Shown: positions 1-4,987 of the stretch, piece by piece
How the letters are laid out: every line of letters starts with the position of its first letter
How positions within the stretch are numbered: the stretch's first letter is position 1
DNA from: Oscillospiraceae bacterium
Lineage (GTDB): Bacteria; Bacillota; Clostridia; Oscillospirales; Ruminococcaceae
DNA: 8,554 bases
NCBI GenBank assembly: GCA_003516865.1
Contig: DPBR01000023.1
Location: 22,440 to 30,993 of the forward strand
Direction of reading: 5' to 3'
Program-made: the position numbers and the translations under genes
Notes under the pieces: model-generated
Seen by the model: only the letters and a program-made list of their open reading frames with translations
Databases searched by the model: none
What the model was told of the DNA's origin: nothing

Positions 1-284
1 ACCCCGTCATCGCCGTTTTCGTCCGAAACGTCCTCGATTTTTTCCGCAGCGCCCGCCGCGGGAGCTTCATCGTTCGCTTCGTCCTCGAAAACGCGCTTTT
101 TCGGCTCTTCCGCAGCCGGCTCGTAAACCGCGTTAACTCTCGCTTCGCCTTTAAGACCGCCGAAAAGCGTCTTTCTGGGCTGTTCGAGAATATCAAACTC
201 TATTTCGTCGGCGCTCACGCCAAATTCCTTGGCTGCAAGCTCCTTTGCTTCTTCAACTGTTTTTGCCGTAAATTCTTTCTCCAT
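1..284 (-). CDS. khpB: KhpB/Jag RNA-binding protein, N-terminal part (cut by window edge)
   Basis: The first 94 codons of a gene that runs off the left edge. The product starts MEKEFTAKTVEEAKELAAKE and continues with a DEIEFDILEQPRKTLFGG stretch; this is the Jag_N domain (residues 1 to about 51), whose KTLFGG-like loop is typical. An acidic, Ala/Glu-rich linker follows (residues 52-94). In the family, KH and R3H RNA-binding domains come next, but they lie outside the window, so they are expected and not seen. KhpB is a cytoplasmic RNA-binding protein that pairs with KhpA and affects cell division and elongation in Firmicutes. The ATG at 284 has a strong AAAGGGG ribosome binding site eight bases upstream. 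It lies 27 nt after the yidC stop, the normal position for jag at the end of the rpmH operon, and is probably co-transcribed. Confidence 0.87.
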   Translation of the reverse strand, partial: MEKEFTAKTVEEAKELAAKEFGVSADEIEFDILEQPRKTLFGGLKGEARVNAVYEPAAEEPKKRVFEDEANDEAPAAGAAEKIEDVSDENGDDG

Positions 285-311
285 ATCATAAACCCCTTTC
301 AGACGGCGAAA

Positions 312-1835
312 TTATTCGTCATCGTCGTCCTTGTATTCCTCGCCGTACTTGAGCGCGTCTGCTTTTCTTGCTTCGGCAAGCTTGCGGCGGTTTATTTCTT
401 TTTGCGTGAGAACTTCGCCCGTTTCCTCGTCTACAACCTTTTCCTTGACGGCTTCAACGGTTACGACCTTATTCTTCAGCTCGTACTCCGCGAGCGCCTT
501 TTCTCTGAGCGCGGCAGGATTGTACAGCTTGTTGAGAACGATTGTCTGAATAATGCCGAAAACATAGCTTATCGCCCAGTAGAAGCCCGCGCCCGCAGGA
601 ACGGAGAACGAAATCCAGAGCGAAATAAGCGGCATACCGTACATCATAACCTTCATACAGCCCGTTGTTTTCGCGGTATCGGGGTTGTTCTGAGCCATAT
701 TTCTGTTCGAGATGAACGTCTGTACAAGCGCAAGCAGGAACGACAGAATGGGAACCAGAATCATCGGGAATCCCATATGCTCCATAGGAACCTGTCCGAG
801 CGGTATTCCGAGGAAGTTGAGGTTGTCGTAAAGCTCCGTAATCTGTCCGCGGAGATTGTCGTTTACAACTCTCTCGCTGAACGCGTCCTTATAAGCAACT
901 CCGTTCTTTACAGTTCCGTAGCATTCGAGAGCGTAAAGCTCACGCTGAAGCGACGATGAAGCTACAAACGGGATTGTATCCGTGCCTGTTGCCTTGTAGT
1001 AGCCGTAGTGATTGTTGAGCGTGTTGAACAGTGCGACAGTACCGTCGCCGAAGCAGTGCTTCTCGCGGTAAGCCGCCTTCTCATCAGCCGCCTGAATAGC
1101 GTCAAGCTCCTTCTTTTCCGCGTCGGTGAGCTTGTACATATCCGTATTCGTAAGCATCGTCATATTGACGTCTTTTGCGTACTCATCGGCGATAATCTTC
1201 TTAACCGCCGTGTTCATAACCTTGACATTATCAAGGCTTATGCTCTTGAAATTCGCGATATCAACGGTGGTTTTGCCGTCGGTAAGGCAGTTTTTGTTGT
1301 AATATTCAAGAATTTTCTTTGCATCGCGAACGATGTCGTTGTGCCTGCTGAGACCCTTTTCGTCAAGCTTTGAGATTTCCTCGTCCGAAAGGTTGATTTC
1401 GTTCACGAACATCGCGGTCATATCGACGTTATACGCCTCCTCGACCATCGCGGAAACCTGCTCGCCGCTTGTGTGGATAATGTGCGTGAGCGGCTTGTAA
1501 ACAACGTCGATTACGCCGAACAGTATCAGGAACGACAAAAGCATCGGCAGGCAGCCCGAATAAGGCTTATATCCCTGCTGCTGAAGCTTCTGAAGCTCGT
1601 CCTGCTGTTTTTGGGGATTATTCTTGTATTTCGTCTGTATATCCCGTACTTTGGGAGCGAAAACGGCTGATTTCGCCGTATCCTTCTGCTGTTTGATGTA
1701 AATGGGGAGAAGCGCCGCTTTTATGATGAACGTAAAGAGGATAATCGCAACTCCCACGTTCTTGCATATAAAGTTATAGATTGCATAAAGCAAATATCCG
1801 AGCGGCGTGCCGATTATACTGTATAGGAATTGTAT
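312..1835 (-). CDS. yidC: YidC/Oxa1/SpoIIIJ-family membrane protein insertase
   Basis: Inserts and folds inner-membrane proteins, alone or with SecYEG. The N-terminus reads FLYSIIGTPLGYLLYAIYNF, a conserved Gram-positive YidC opening. Membrane segments follow at about residues 27-46 (with Lys39 where the groove arginine of SpoIIIJ normally sits), 95-117, 353-375 and 394-434. The C-terminus is highly charged. An extracytoplasmic stretch at about 118-350 separates the second and third membrane segments; simple SpoIIIJ proteins of about 260-300 residues lack it. I chose AUA at 1835 as the start (507 residues): no ATG, GTG or TTG occurs between the in-frame stop at 1854-1856 and TTG 1793. Starting at TTG 1793 would delete the conserved opening and has no clear ribosome binding site. 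AGAAAGGG lies ten bases before the AUA. CTG 1844 is an alternative but sits one base from that site. Function is secure, the start is not. Confidence 0.93.
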   Translation of the reverse strand: MQFLYSIIGTPLGYLLYAIYNFICKNVGVAIILFTFIIKAALLPIYIKQQKDTAKSAVFAPKVRDIQTKYKNNPQKQQDELQKLQQQGYKPYSGCLPMLLSFLILFGVIDVVYKPLTHIIHTSGEQVSAMVEEAYNVDMTAMFVNEINLSDEEISKLDEKGLSRHNDIVRDAKKILEYYNKNCLTDGKTTVDIANFKSISLDNVKVMNTAVKKIIADEYAKDVNMTMLTNTDMYKLTDAEKKELDAIQAADEKAAYREKHCFGDGTVALFNTLNNHYGYYKATGTDTIPFVASSSLQRELYALECYGTVKNGVAYKDAFSERVVNDNLRGQITELYDNLNFLGIPLGQVPMEHMGFPMILVPILSFLLALVQTFISNRNMAQNNPDTAKTTGCMKVMMYGMPLISLWISFSVPAGAGFYWAISYVFGIIQTIVLNKLYNPAALREKALAEYELKNKVVTVEAVKEKVVDEETGEVLTQKEINRRKLAEARKADALKYGEEYKDDDDE

Positions 1836-1853
1836 GACCTTCAGACCCTTTCT
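1833..1853 (-). promoter_or_regulatory. Ribosome binding site and probable AUA start codon of yidC
   Basis: AGAAAGGG (1853-1846) is followed after ten bases by ATA (1835-1833), which opens the reading frame M-QFLYSIIGTPLG. A second GAAGG (1842-1838) is too close to ATA and has no usable start at normal spacing downstream. Use of AUA is inferred from conservation of the residues encoded after it. Confidence 0.5.
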
Positions 1854-1857
1854 TTAT

Positions 1858-2193
1858 TTAATTTTTGGCTTTTGCGGCGTCCGAATTTTCCTCCGAACGC
1901 GCGTTTTCCGCTTCAAGCAGCTTTTCCCAGCTGTTCCACTGCGGATTTGAAACCGTGTATTTTTCGGGACGGAAGCAGAATTTTTCGGGTACGGGGTCGT
2001 AGCCGCAGCTGCAATATGGATTGCACCGCAAAATCCTCCATAACGTCAAATAACCGCCCTTGACCGCGCCAAACCTGCGAACGGCGGTTAGTCCGTATTC
2101 GGAACAGGTCGGATAAAAGCGGCAGCATGGCGGCAGAATTTTTGAAAGCGTAAGCCGATACAGCTTTATTAGTCCCAGAAAAATATATTTCAT
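1858..2193 (-). CDS. yidD: YidD, membrane protein insertion efficiency factor
   Basis: A 111-residue protein that helps YidC-dependent insertion of membrane proteins; it is peripheral on the inner membrane through an N-terminal amphipathic helix. The family signature is clear: LIKLYRLTLSKILPPCCRFYPTCSEY (residues 8-33, with Cys24, Cys30 and the YPTCSEY block) and a second block, RCNPYCSCGYDPVP (56-69). In most members the second block reads like CHPxxxGGYDPVP; here Cys63 replaces the first Gly of GGYDPVP and Cys61 is extra. The tail (about 85-111) is charged and variable. The gene lies 5 nt after rnpA with only a weak AAGTGA-like site before its ATG, which suggests translational coupling to rnpA. 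It ends just before the yidC ribosome binding site, so the pair is made together. Recognition is firm. Confidence 0.95.
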   Translation of the reverse strand: MKYIFLGLIKLYRLTLSKILPPCCRFYPTCSEYGLTAVRRFGAVKGGYLTLWRILRCNPYCSCGYDPVPEKFCFRPEKYTVSNPQWNSWEKLLEAENARSEENSDAAKAKN

Positions 2194-2198
2194 TTCAC

Positions 2199-2558
2199 TT
2201 ATTCTTGCATTATCTTCGGCAAGACGTTCTTCTTCATAAGACCCAGAATTTGTCCCGTTTTCAGCGACGGCGTTTTCGACCGCGCCACAAACACAAAATC
2301 ATATCTCTCGGTTTTGTTTTCTCTGATAATCGGGTCTATCATTCTAAACGCTTCTCGTATTATTCGTCTTGCGCGATTGCGCTTTACCGCGTTTCCCACT
2401 TTTTTCCCCGTGACGATGCCGAGGCGGTTTTTCCCCGCCCGGCGCGGCTTTATATAGCACACAAAGCCGTATGTCACAATGGATTCGCCTTTTTTGAACA
2501 AATAGCTGAAATCGCGGTTGCTTTTGATTACGACATACCTTTTTTTGTAGCCGGTCAT
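2199..2558 (-). CDS. rnpA: Ribonuclease P protein component
   Basis: A 119-residue basic protein that binds the RNase P RNA and helps it capture pre-tRNA leaders during 5' maturation. It contains the RNR signature in KKVGNAVKRNRARRIIREAF (residues 52-71; Arg60-Asn61-Arg62), the conserved helix that contacts the RNA. The N-terminal NRDFSYLFKKGES segment and the later YDFVFVARSKTP strand are also typical. Length is normal for the family. The ATG at 2558 has no clear ribosome binding site and starts 5 nt after the rpmH stop, so translation is probably coupled to rpmH. The rpmH-rnpA pairing is one of the most conserved in bacteria. The RNase P RNA gene itself is not in this window. Confidence 0.96.
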   Translation of the reverse strand: MTGYKKRYVVIKSNRDFSYLFKKGESIVTYGFVCYIKPRRAGKNRLGIVTGKKVGNAVKRNRARRIIREAFRMIDPIIRENKTERYDFVFVARSKTPSLKTGQILGLMKKNVLPKIMQE

Positions 2559-2563
2559 CGGAA

Positions 2564-2698
2564 TCAGTAGCTCAGTCTTTTTCTGCCCTTTGCGCGGCGG
2601 CGTGCGAGCACTTTTCTGCCATTTTTGGTCGCCATTCTCTTCATAAAGCCGTGCTCATGCTTTCTCTGAAGCTTTTTGGGCTGGTAAGTTCTTTTCAT
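2564..2698 (-). CDS. rpmH: 50S ribosomal protein L34
   Basis: A 44-residue, highly basic protein beginning MKRTYQPKKLQRKHEHGFMK and ending AKGRKRLSY; it matches the full length and pattern of L34, which sits in the large ribosomal subunit bound to 23S rRNA. It is the first gene of the operon, with a strong AGGAGG ribosome binding site seven bases before the ATG at 2698 and a consensus promoter about 80 bases further upstream. The TGA stop at 2564-2566 is 5 nt from the rnpA start. No unusual residues are seen. Confidence 0.97.
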   Translation of the reverse strand: MKRTYQPKKLQRKHEHGFMKRMATKNGRKVLARRRAKGRKRLSY

Positions 2699-2783
2699 GG
2701 TTTTTCCTCCTCATTATTTTTCATTTTTTGTATATACTCGGTATGGGTATAGTTATCCCCTACAAAGCTATCAACATTAAATT

Positions 2784-2812
2784 ATTATACCTTATTTATC
2801 CCGCTTTGTCAA
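2784..2812 (-). promoter_or_regulatory. Consensus housekeeping promoter of the rpmH operon
   Basis: Read on the minus strand: TTGACA (2812-2807), a 17-nt spacer, then TATAAT (2789-2784). Both hexamers match the vegetative sigma consensus exactly. The expected transcript start is at about 2777, giving an untranslated leader of about 79 nt before rpmH. A perfect promoter fits strong expression of a ribosomal protein gene. Confidence 0.9.
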
Positions 2813-2896
2813 GAGGTTTTTTGCATTTTTCGGCTCTTTTTTGCCTATTTGATATTACCGTTTGTAATCTTTTCCTCATTTTATACAATTTTACGC

Positions 2897-2925
2897 TTGA
2901 AAAACGTGTTTCTTTATGTTATAAT
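2897..2925 (+). promoter_or_regulatory. Extended -10 promoter of coaX
   Basis: TTGAAA (2897-2902), a 17-nt spacer and TATAAT (2920-2925), with an extended -10 TG at 2917-2918. The start is expected near A2932, leaving a leader of about 29 nt. It is back to back with the rpmH promoter across about 85 bp of AT-rich DNA. Confidence 0.85.
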
Positions 2926-2960
2926 AGTCCCATAACGACATTTTTGAATAGGTGAATTTT

Positions 2961-3734
2961 ATGATATTAACCATTGACGTCGGCAATACGAACACAACTT
3001 TCGGCTGTTTTGACGAAGGCGGCGCGCTTGTTTTCGAGTCGCGCATTTCAACCGATATTTACCGTATGCAGGACCAGTACGCGGTTTCTCTCGCGGATAT
3101 CCTGCGGCTTTACGATATTGACAGGGAGAGCGTTTCGGGCGCGGTTTTGTCGTCCGTTGTGCCGCCCGTGACCGCGCAGATTAAGCCTGCTGTGGAAAAA
3201 ATCTGCAAATGCCGCGTTATGACGGTAGGTCCGGGGCTTAAAACCGGTCTGAACATCAAAATCGACGAGCCTGCGTCGCTTGGCGCGGATATCGCGGCTG
3301 TCGCCGTGGGAGCGAAGGAATATTACGCTCTGCCGGCGATTGTCGTTGACCTCGGAACTGCGACGAAAGTGCTCGCGGTCGATAAAACGGGCGCGTTTAT
3401 CGGCGGAATAATCGCTCCCGGACTTAAAATTTCCGCCGAGGCTCTCTCGGCGAAAACGGCGGCGCTTCCGCTTATCGGCGTTTCGGGCGAACCGCTGAAG
3501 CGCGTTATCGGCGCGAACACGATTGATTGTATGCGTTCTGGGCTGCTTTATGGTCACGCGTTTATGCTTGACGGTATGATTGAAAGCTTTGAAAAGGAAA
3601 TCGGCGAGAAATGCACTGTTGTCGCAACGGGCGGATTTTCCACCGTGATAGAGCCGCTTTGCAAAACCGATTTTATCCTTGACGAAAACCTTATTTTAAA
3701 AGGACTTCTTGCGATATACAGGAAGAACGAGTAA
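2961..3734 (+). CDS. coaX: Type III pantothenate kinase
   Basis: Phosphorylates pantothenate with ATP to 4'-phosphopantothenate, the first step of coenzyme A synthesis, in the cytoplasm. The 257-residue product shows the ASKHA-fold motifs of CoaX: MILTIDVGNTNTTFG at residues 1-15 (phosphate loop, Asp6), GAD at 108-110 (Asp110 is the likely catalytic base), DLGTAT at 130-135, GGIIAPGL at 148-155 and TGGFS at 223-227. The arginine common after GAD is Ile111 here, and the usual second Thr of GTATT is Lys136; I take these as lineage variants because all acidic residues remain. I prefer ATG 2961 over the in-frame GTG at 2952: an AGGTG ribosome binding site (2950-2954) would overlap that GTG and is spaced six bases from the ATG, and family members begin directly with M-(hydrophobic)-DxGNT. 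It is followed after 86 nt by a transporter subunit gene. Confidence 0.96.
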   Translation: MILTIDVGNTNTTFGCFDEGGALVFESRISTDIYRMQDQYAVSLADILRLYDIDRESVSGAVLSSVVPPVTAQIKPAVEKICKCRVMTVGPGLKTGLNIKIDEPASLGADIAAVAVGAKEYYALPAIVVDLGTATKVLAVDKTGAFIGGIIAPGLKISAEALSAKTAALPLIGVSGEPLKRVIGANTIDCMRSGLLYGHAFMLDGMIESFEKEIGEKCTVVATGGFSTVIEPLCKTDFILDENLILKGLLAIYRKNE

Positions 3735-3744
3735 ACTATGGGGT

Positions 3745-3777
3745 CTGCGGGATTTTCCCGTAAATATATACCCGCGG
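3745..3777 (+). other. Two competing hairpins between coaX and the transporter gene
   Basis: CGGG (3748-3751) can pair with CCCG at 3757-3760 (loop of 5), or the larger CTGCGGG (3745-3751) can pair with CCCGCGG (3771-3777, loop of 19, one G-U pair). The two cannot coexist. No U-tract follows, so this is not an intrinsic terminator. It could be an mRNA stability or processing element, or chance. Confidence 0.3.
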
Positions 3778-3820
3778 TGCATTGAAGAAGATTCAAGCGC
3801 CAGCAAAGGAGCGGTTTTCT

Positions 3821-4432
3821 ATGGAAAACGCAAAAAAAACGCCCTCAAAGGGCAAAAAATTCAACACATCGACCATTGTCGGAATAGGACTGCTGACGGC
3901 TATCGTCATTGTTTTGCAGTTTATTTCGATGGCGCTGAGGTTCGGAAATTTCAGCATTACGCTGACTCTTATCCCGATTGTGGTAGGAGCGGCGCTTTTC
4001 GGCAGGAAAACGGGCGCGTGGCTCGGACTTGTGTTCGGAGCGGCTGTCCTGCTGACAGGCGACGCGGCGGCGTTCCTCACGGTAAACGTTTTCGGCACAA
4101 TCGCGACGGTGCTTGTTAAAGGAACGGCGGCGGGATTTTGCGCGGCGGCTGTCTATCGGCTCATCGCGAAGAAAAACGAGATTGCCGCGGTTCTTGTATC
4201 GTCGGTTGTCGCGCCCGTCGTAAACACGGGAATATTCCTTCTCGGCTGCCGAATTTTCTTCTATGACACGGTTGCTGCTTGGGGCGAGGGGCTTGGCTTT
4301 GAGAACGCGTTTATCTATATGATTGTCGGGCTTGTCGGGATAAACTTCCTGATTGAGCTTGGAACAAACCTTGTTCTCAATCCCGCAATCCTCAGAATTA
4401 TTAAAATCGGCAGGAAAAAGCTCGTAAAATAA
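3821..4432 (+). CDS. ECF transporter substrate-binding (S) component, probably pantothenate-specific
   Basis: A 203-residue hydrophobic protein with about six membrane segments (roughly 18-38, 45-62, 65-83, 90-112, 121-145, 163-192) between a basic N-terminus and a basic C-terminus. The LIPIVVGAALFGRKTGAWLG stretch (50-69), followed by FGTIATVLVKGTAAG, is typical of ECF_trnsprt-family S components, which bind a vitamin and dock to a shared EcfA-EcfA'-EcfT module encoded elsewhere. The substrate is not readable from sequence alone. Its position 86 nt after coaX, same strand, with no terminator between, suggests pantothenate (PanT-like); riboflavin or another vitamin cannot be excluded. I start at ATG 3821 because AAGGAG (3806-3811) is nine bases upstream; an in-frame TTG at 3782 has no comparable site. 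A strong hairpin follows at 4461-4507. Confidence 0.85.
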   Translation: MENAKKTPSKGKKFNTSTIVGIGLLTAIVIVLQFISMALRFGNFSITLTLIPIVVGAALFGRKTGAWLGLVFGAAVLLTGDAAAFLTVNVFGTIATVLVKGTAAGFCAAAVYRLIAKKNEIAAVLVSSVVAPVVNTGIFLLGCRIFFYDTVAAWGEGLGFENAFIYMIVGLVGINFLIELGTNLVLNPAILRIIKIGRKKLVK

Positions 4433-4452
4433 GCAGCCTGCGGAAAAATTGC

Positions 4453-4511
4453 AAAAAAACTGCGGCTGTATCGCGATTGTGAAGAAACCTCTCGTGATAC
4501 AGCCGCATTTT
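4453..4511. terminator. Bidirectional intrinsic terminator, stronger on the minus strand
   Basis: Arms 4461-4476 and 4492-4507 form a 16-bp stem with one G-U pair and a 15-nt loop. On the plus strand only four T follow (4508-4511), enough for a modest terminator after the coaX-transporter operon. On the minus strand the stem is followed, after one base, by seven T (4459-4453), a textbook terminator. Since no minus-strand protein gene enters from the right, this asymmetry points to a minus-strand transcript ending here. Confidence 0.85.
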
Positions 4512-4787
4512 GCCGGGATATAACGCTCCGAAATCAGCAGGTCTACCCAATCAAAGCCGTGAACCTGAACGTCTTCTCCGCTCGGCTTACAGCTTCGTAC
4601 TGCGCTCGAAACCAATTTACCGCGTCAACTCCGCCTTTTAGGTCAAATTCGCCTTTCGGCGTTCAGCCCACGGGGCGGTTTTGTTTTCTCGGATTGCTCC
4701 TTGAAAACGGTTTGGATAAATCGCTCGCTCAAAATTCTTTTCGACATTCCCGATAATGCGAAAATCCTTTTTCGCTTACATCTATCC
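4453..4787 (-). ncRNA. Candidate free-standing structured RNA, about 335 nt, family unknown
   Basis: Bounded by a TTGACA-17-TAAAAT promoter (expected start near G4787) and a minus-strand terminator with seven U. No credible protein is encoded: the longest frames lack a ribosome binding site or a start codon. Helices visible on the minus strand, in plus coordinates: 4780-4787 with 4714-4721 (8 bp, one G-U), enclosing 4769-4775 with 4758-4764 (7 bp, 4-nt loop); 4703-4708 with 4683-4688, continuing through a small internal loop to 4698-4700 with 4691-4693, capped by GCAA; 4674-4678 with 4631-4635, enclosing 4658-4661 with 4650-4653, capped by GAAA; possibly 4562-4567 with 4538-4543. GNRA loops appear only when read on this strand, which supports the strand call. 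It lacks the conserved RNase P RNA motifs, tmRNA ends and tag frame, and the SRP GGAAGCAGC loop; 6S RNA would be much shorter. A dispersed genomic repeat or decayed element is the main alternative. Confidence 0.58.
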
Positions 4788-4793
4788 AACCTT

Positions 4794-4822
4794 ATTTTAA
4801 CCCATTTCATTCCGATTGTCAA
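4794..4822 (-). promoter_or_regulatory. Strong minus-strand promoter of the candidate RNA
   Basis: Read on the minus strand: TTGACA (4822-4817), a 17-nt spacer, TAAAAT (4799-4794). The -35 is consensus and the -10 differs at one base. It shares the CTTGACA context, preceded by AACC, with the rpmH promoter. Nothing protein-coding lies within 300 bases downstream. Confidence 0.8.
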
Positions 4823-4871
4823 GGGTTTTCGGTAAATTTTGGCTATTTTTATCAAAAAATCAACCCCTCAC

Positions 4872-4900
4872 TTGACAATTTGATTGAAAAGGTGTAGAAT
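4872..4900 (+). promoter_or_regulatory. Promoter of thrS
   Basis: TTGACA (4872-4877), a 17-nt spacer and TAGAAT (4895-4900). The start is expected near G4907, giving a leader of about 81 nt. It diverges from the promoter at 4794-4822, with about 49 bp between the two -35 boxes. Confidence 0.85.
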
Positions 4901-4911
4901 AATAATGTATA

Positions 4912-4979
4912 AGCGTCTTGCGAAAAGTTCGAGACGCTGAAATTTATCGGATAGGCGTTTGTATAGCCTTTCGGAAAGG
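4912..4979 (+). promoter_or_regulatory. thrS leader: stem-loop plus hairpin over the ribosome binding site
   Basis: The first stem pairs 4912-4920 with 4930-4938 (9 bp, one U-G, 9-nt loop). Near the start codon, CCTTT (4967-4971) can pair with AAAGG (4975-4979), hiding the AAAGGA ribosome binding site seven bases before ATG 4988. AGGC (4953-4956) can instead pair with GCCT (4966-4969), which would free the site. No T-box motif (a GGTGG-ACCGCG-like block) and no terminator are seen, so any control would act on translation. The alternative pairings are short, and regulation is an inference. Confidence 0.42.
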
Positions 4980-4987
4980 ATTATTTT

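Noticed and set aside
402..959. A 185-codon plus-strand open frame opposite yidC
   Set aside because: It is antisense to conserved yidC codons, Arg/Asn-rich and without initiation signals.
2854..2868. Inverted repeat ATTAC-5 nt-GTAAT upstream of the coaX promoter as an operator
   Set aside because: Five-base arms in AT-rich DNA are expected by chance, and the site lies about 30 bases upstream of the -35 box with no known regulator matching it.
2699..2960. Replication origin upstream of rpmH
   Set aside because: Only one poor match to a DnaA box (TTATCCCCT near 2753) is present, with no cluster and no dnaA or dnaN gene in view.
4453..4787. RNase P RNA, tmRNA, 6S RNA or SRP RNA as the identity of the candidate RNA
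   Set aside because: I looked for the GAGGAAAGUCC-type and 3' ACAGAA-type RNase P motifs, a tmRNA tag frame and CCA-like 3' end, and the SRP GGAAGCAGC loop, and found none; a 6S RNA would be much shorter.
4643..4855. A 70-codon minus-strand open frame
   Set aside because: Its first part runs across the -35 and -10 boxes of the minus-strand promoter, it has no ribosome binding site, and its composition is not protein-like.
4508..4987. T-box riboswitch upstream of thrS
   Set aside because: No T-box core, specifier-type stem or antiterminator is visible on the plus strand, and the promoter at 4872-4900 leaves too short a leader.
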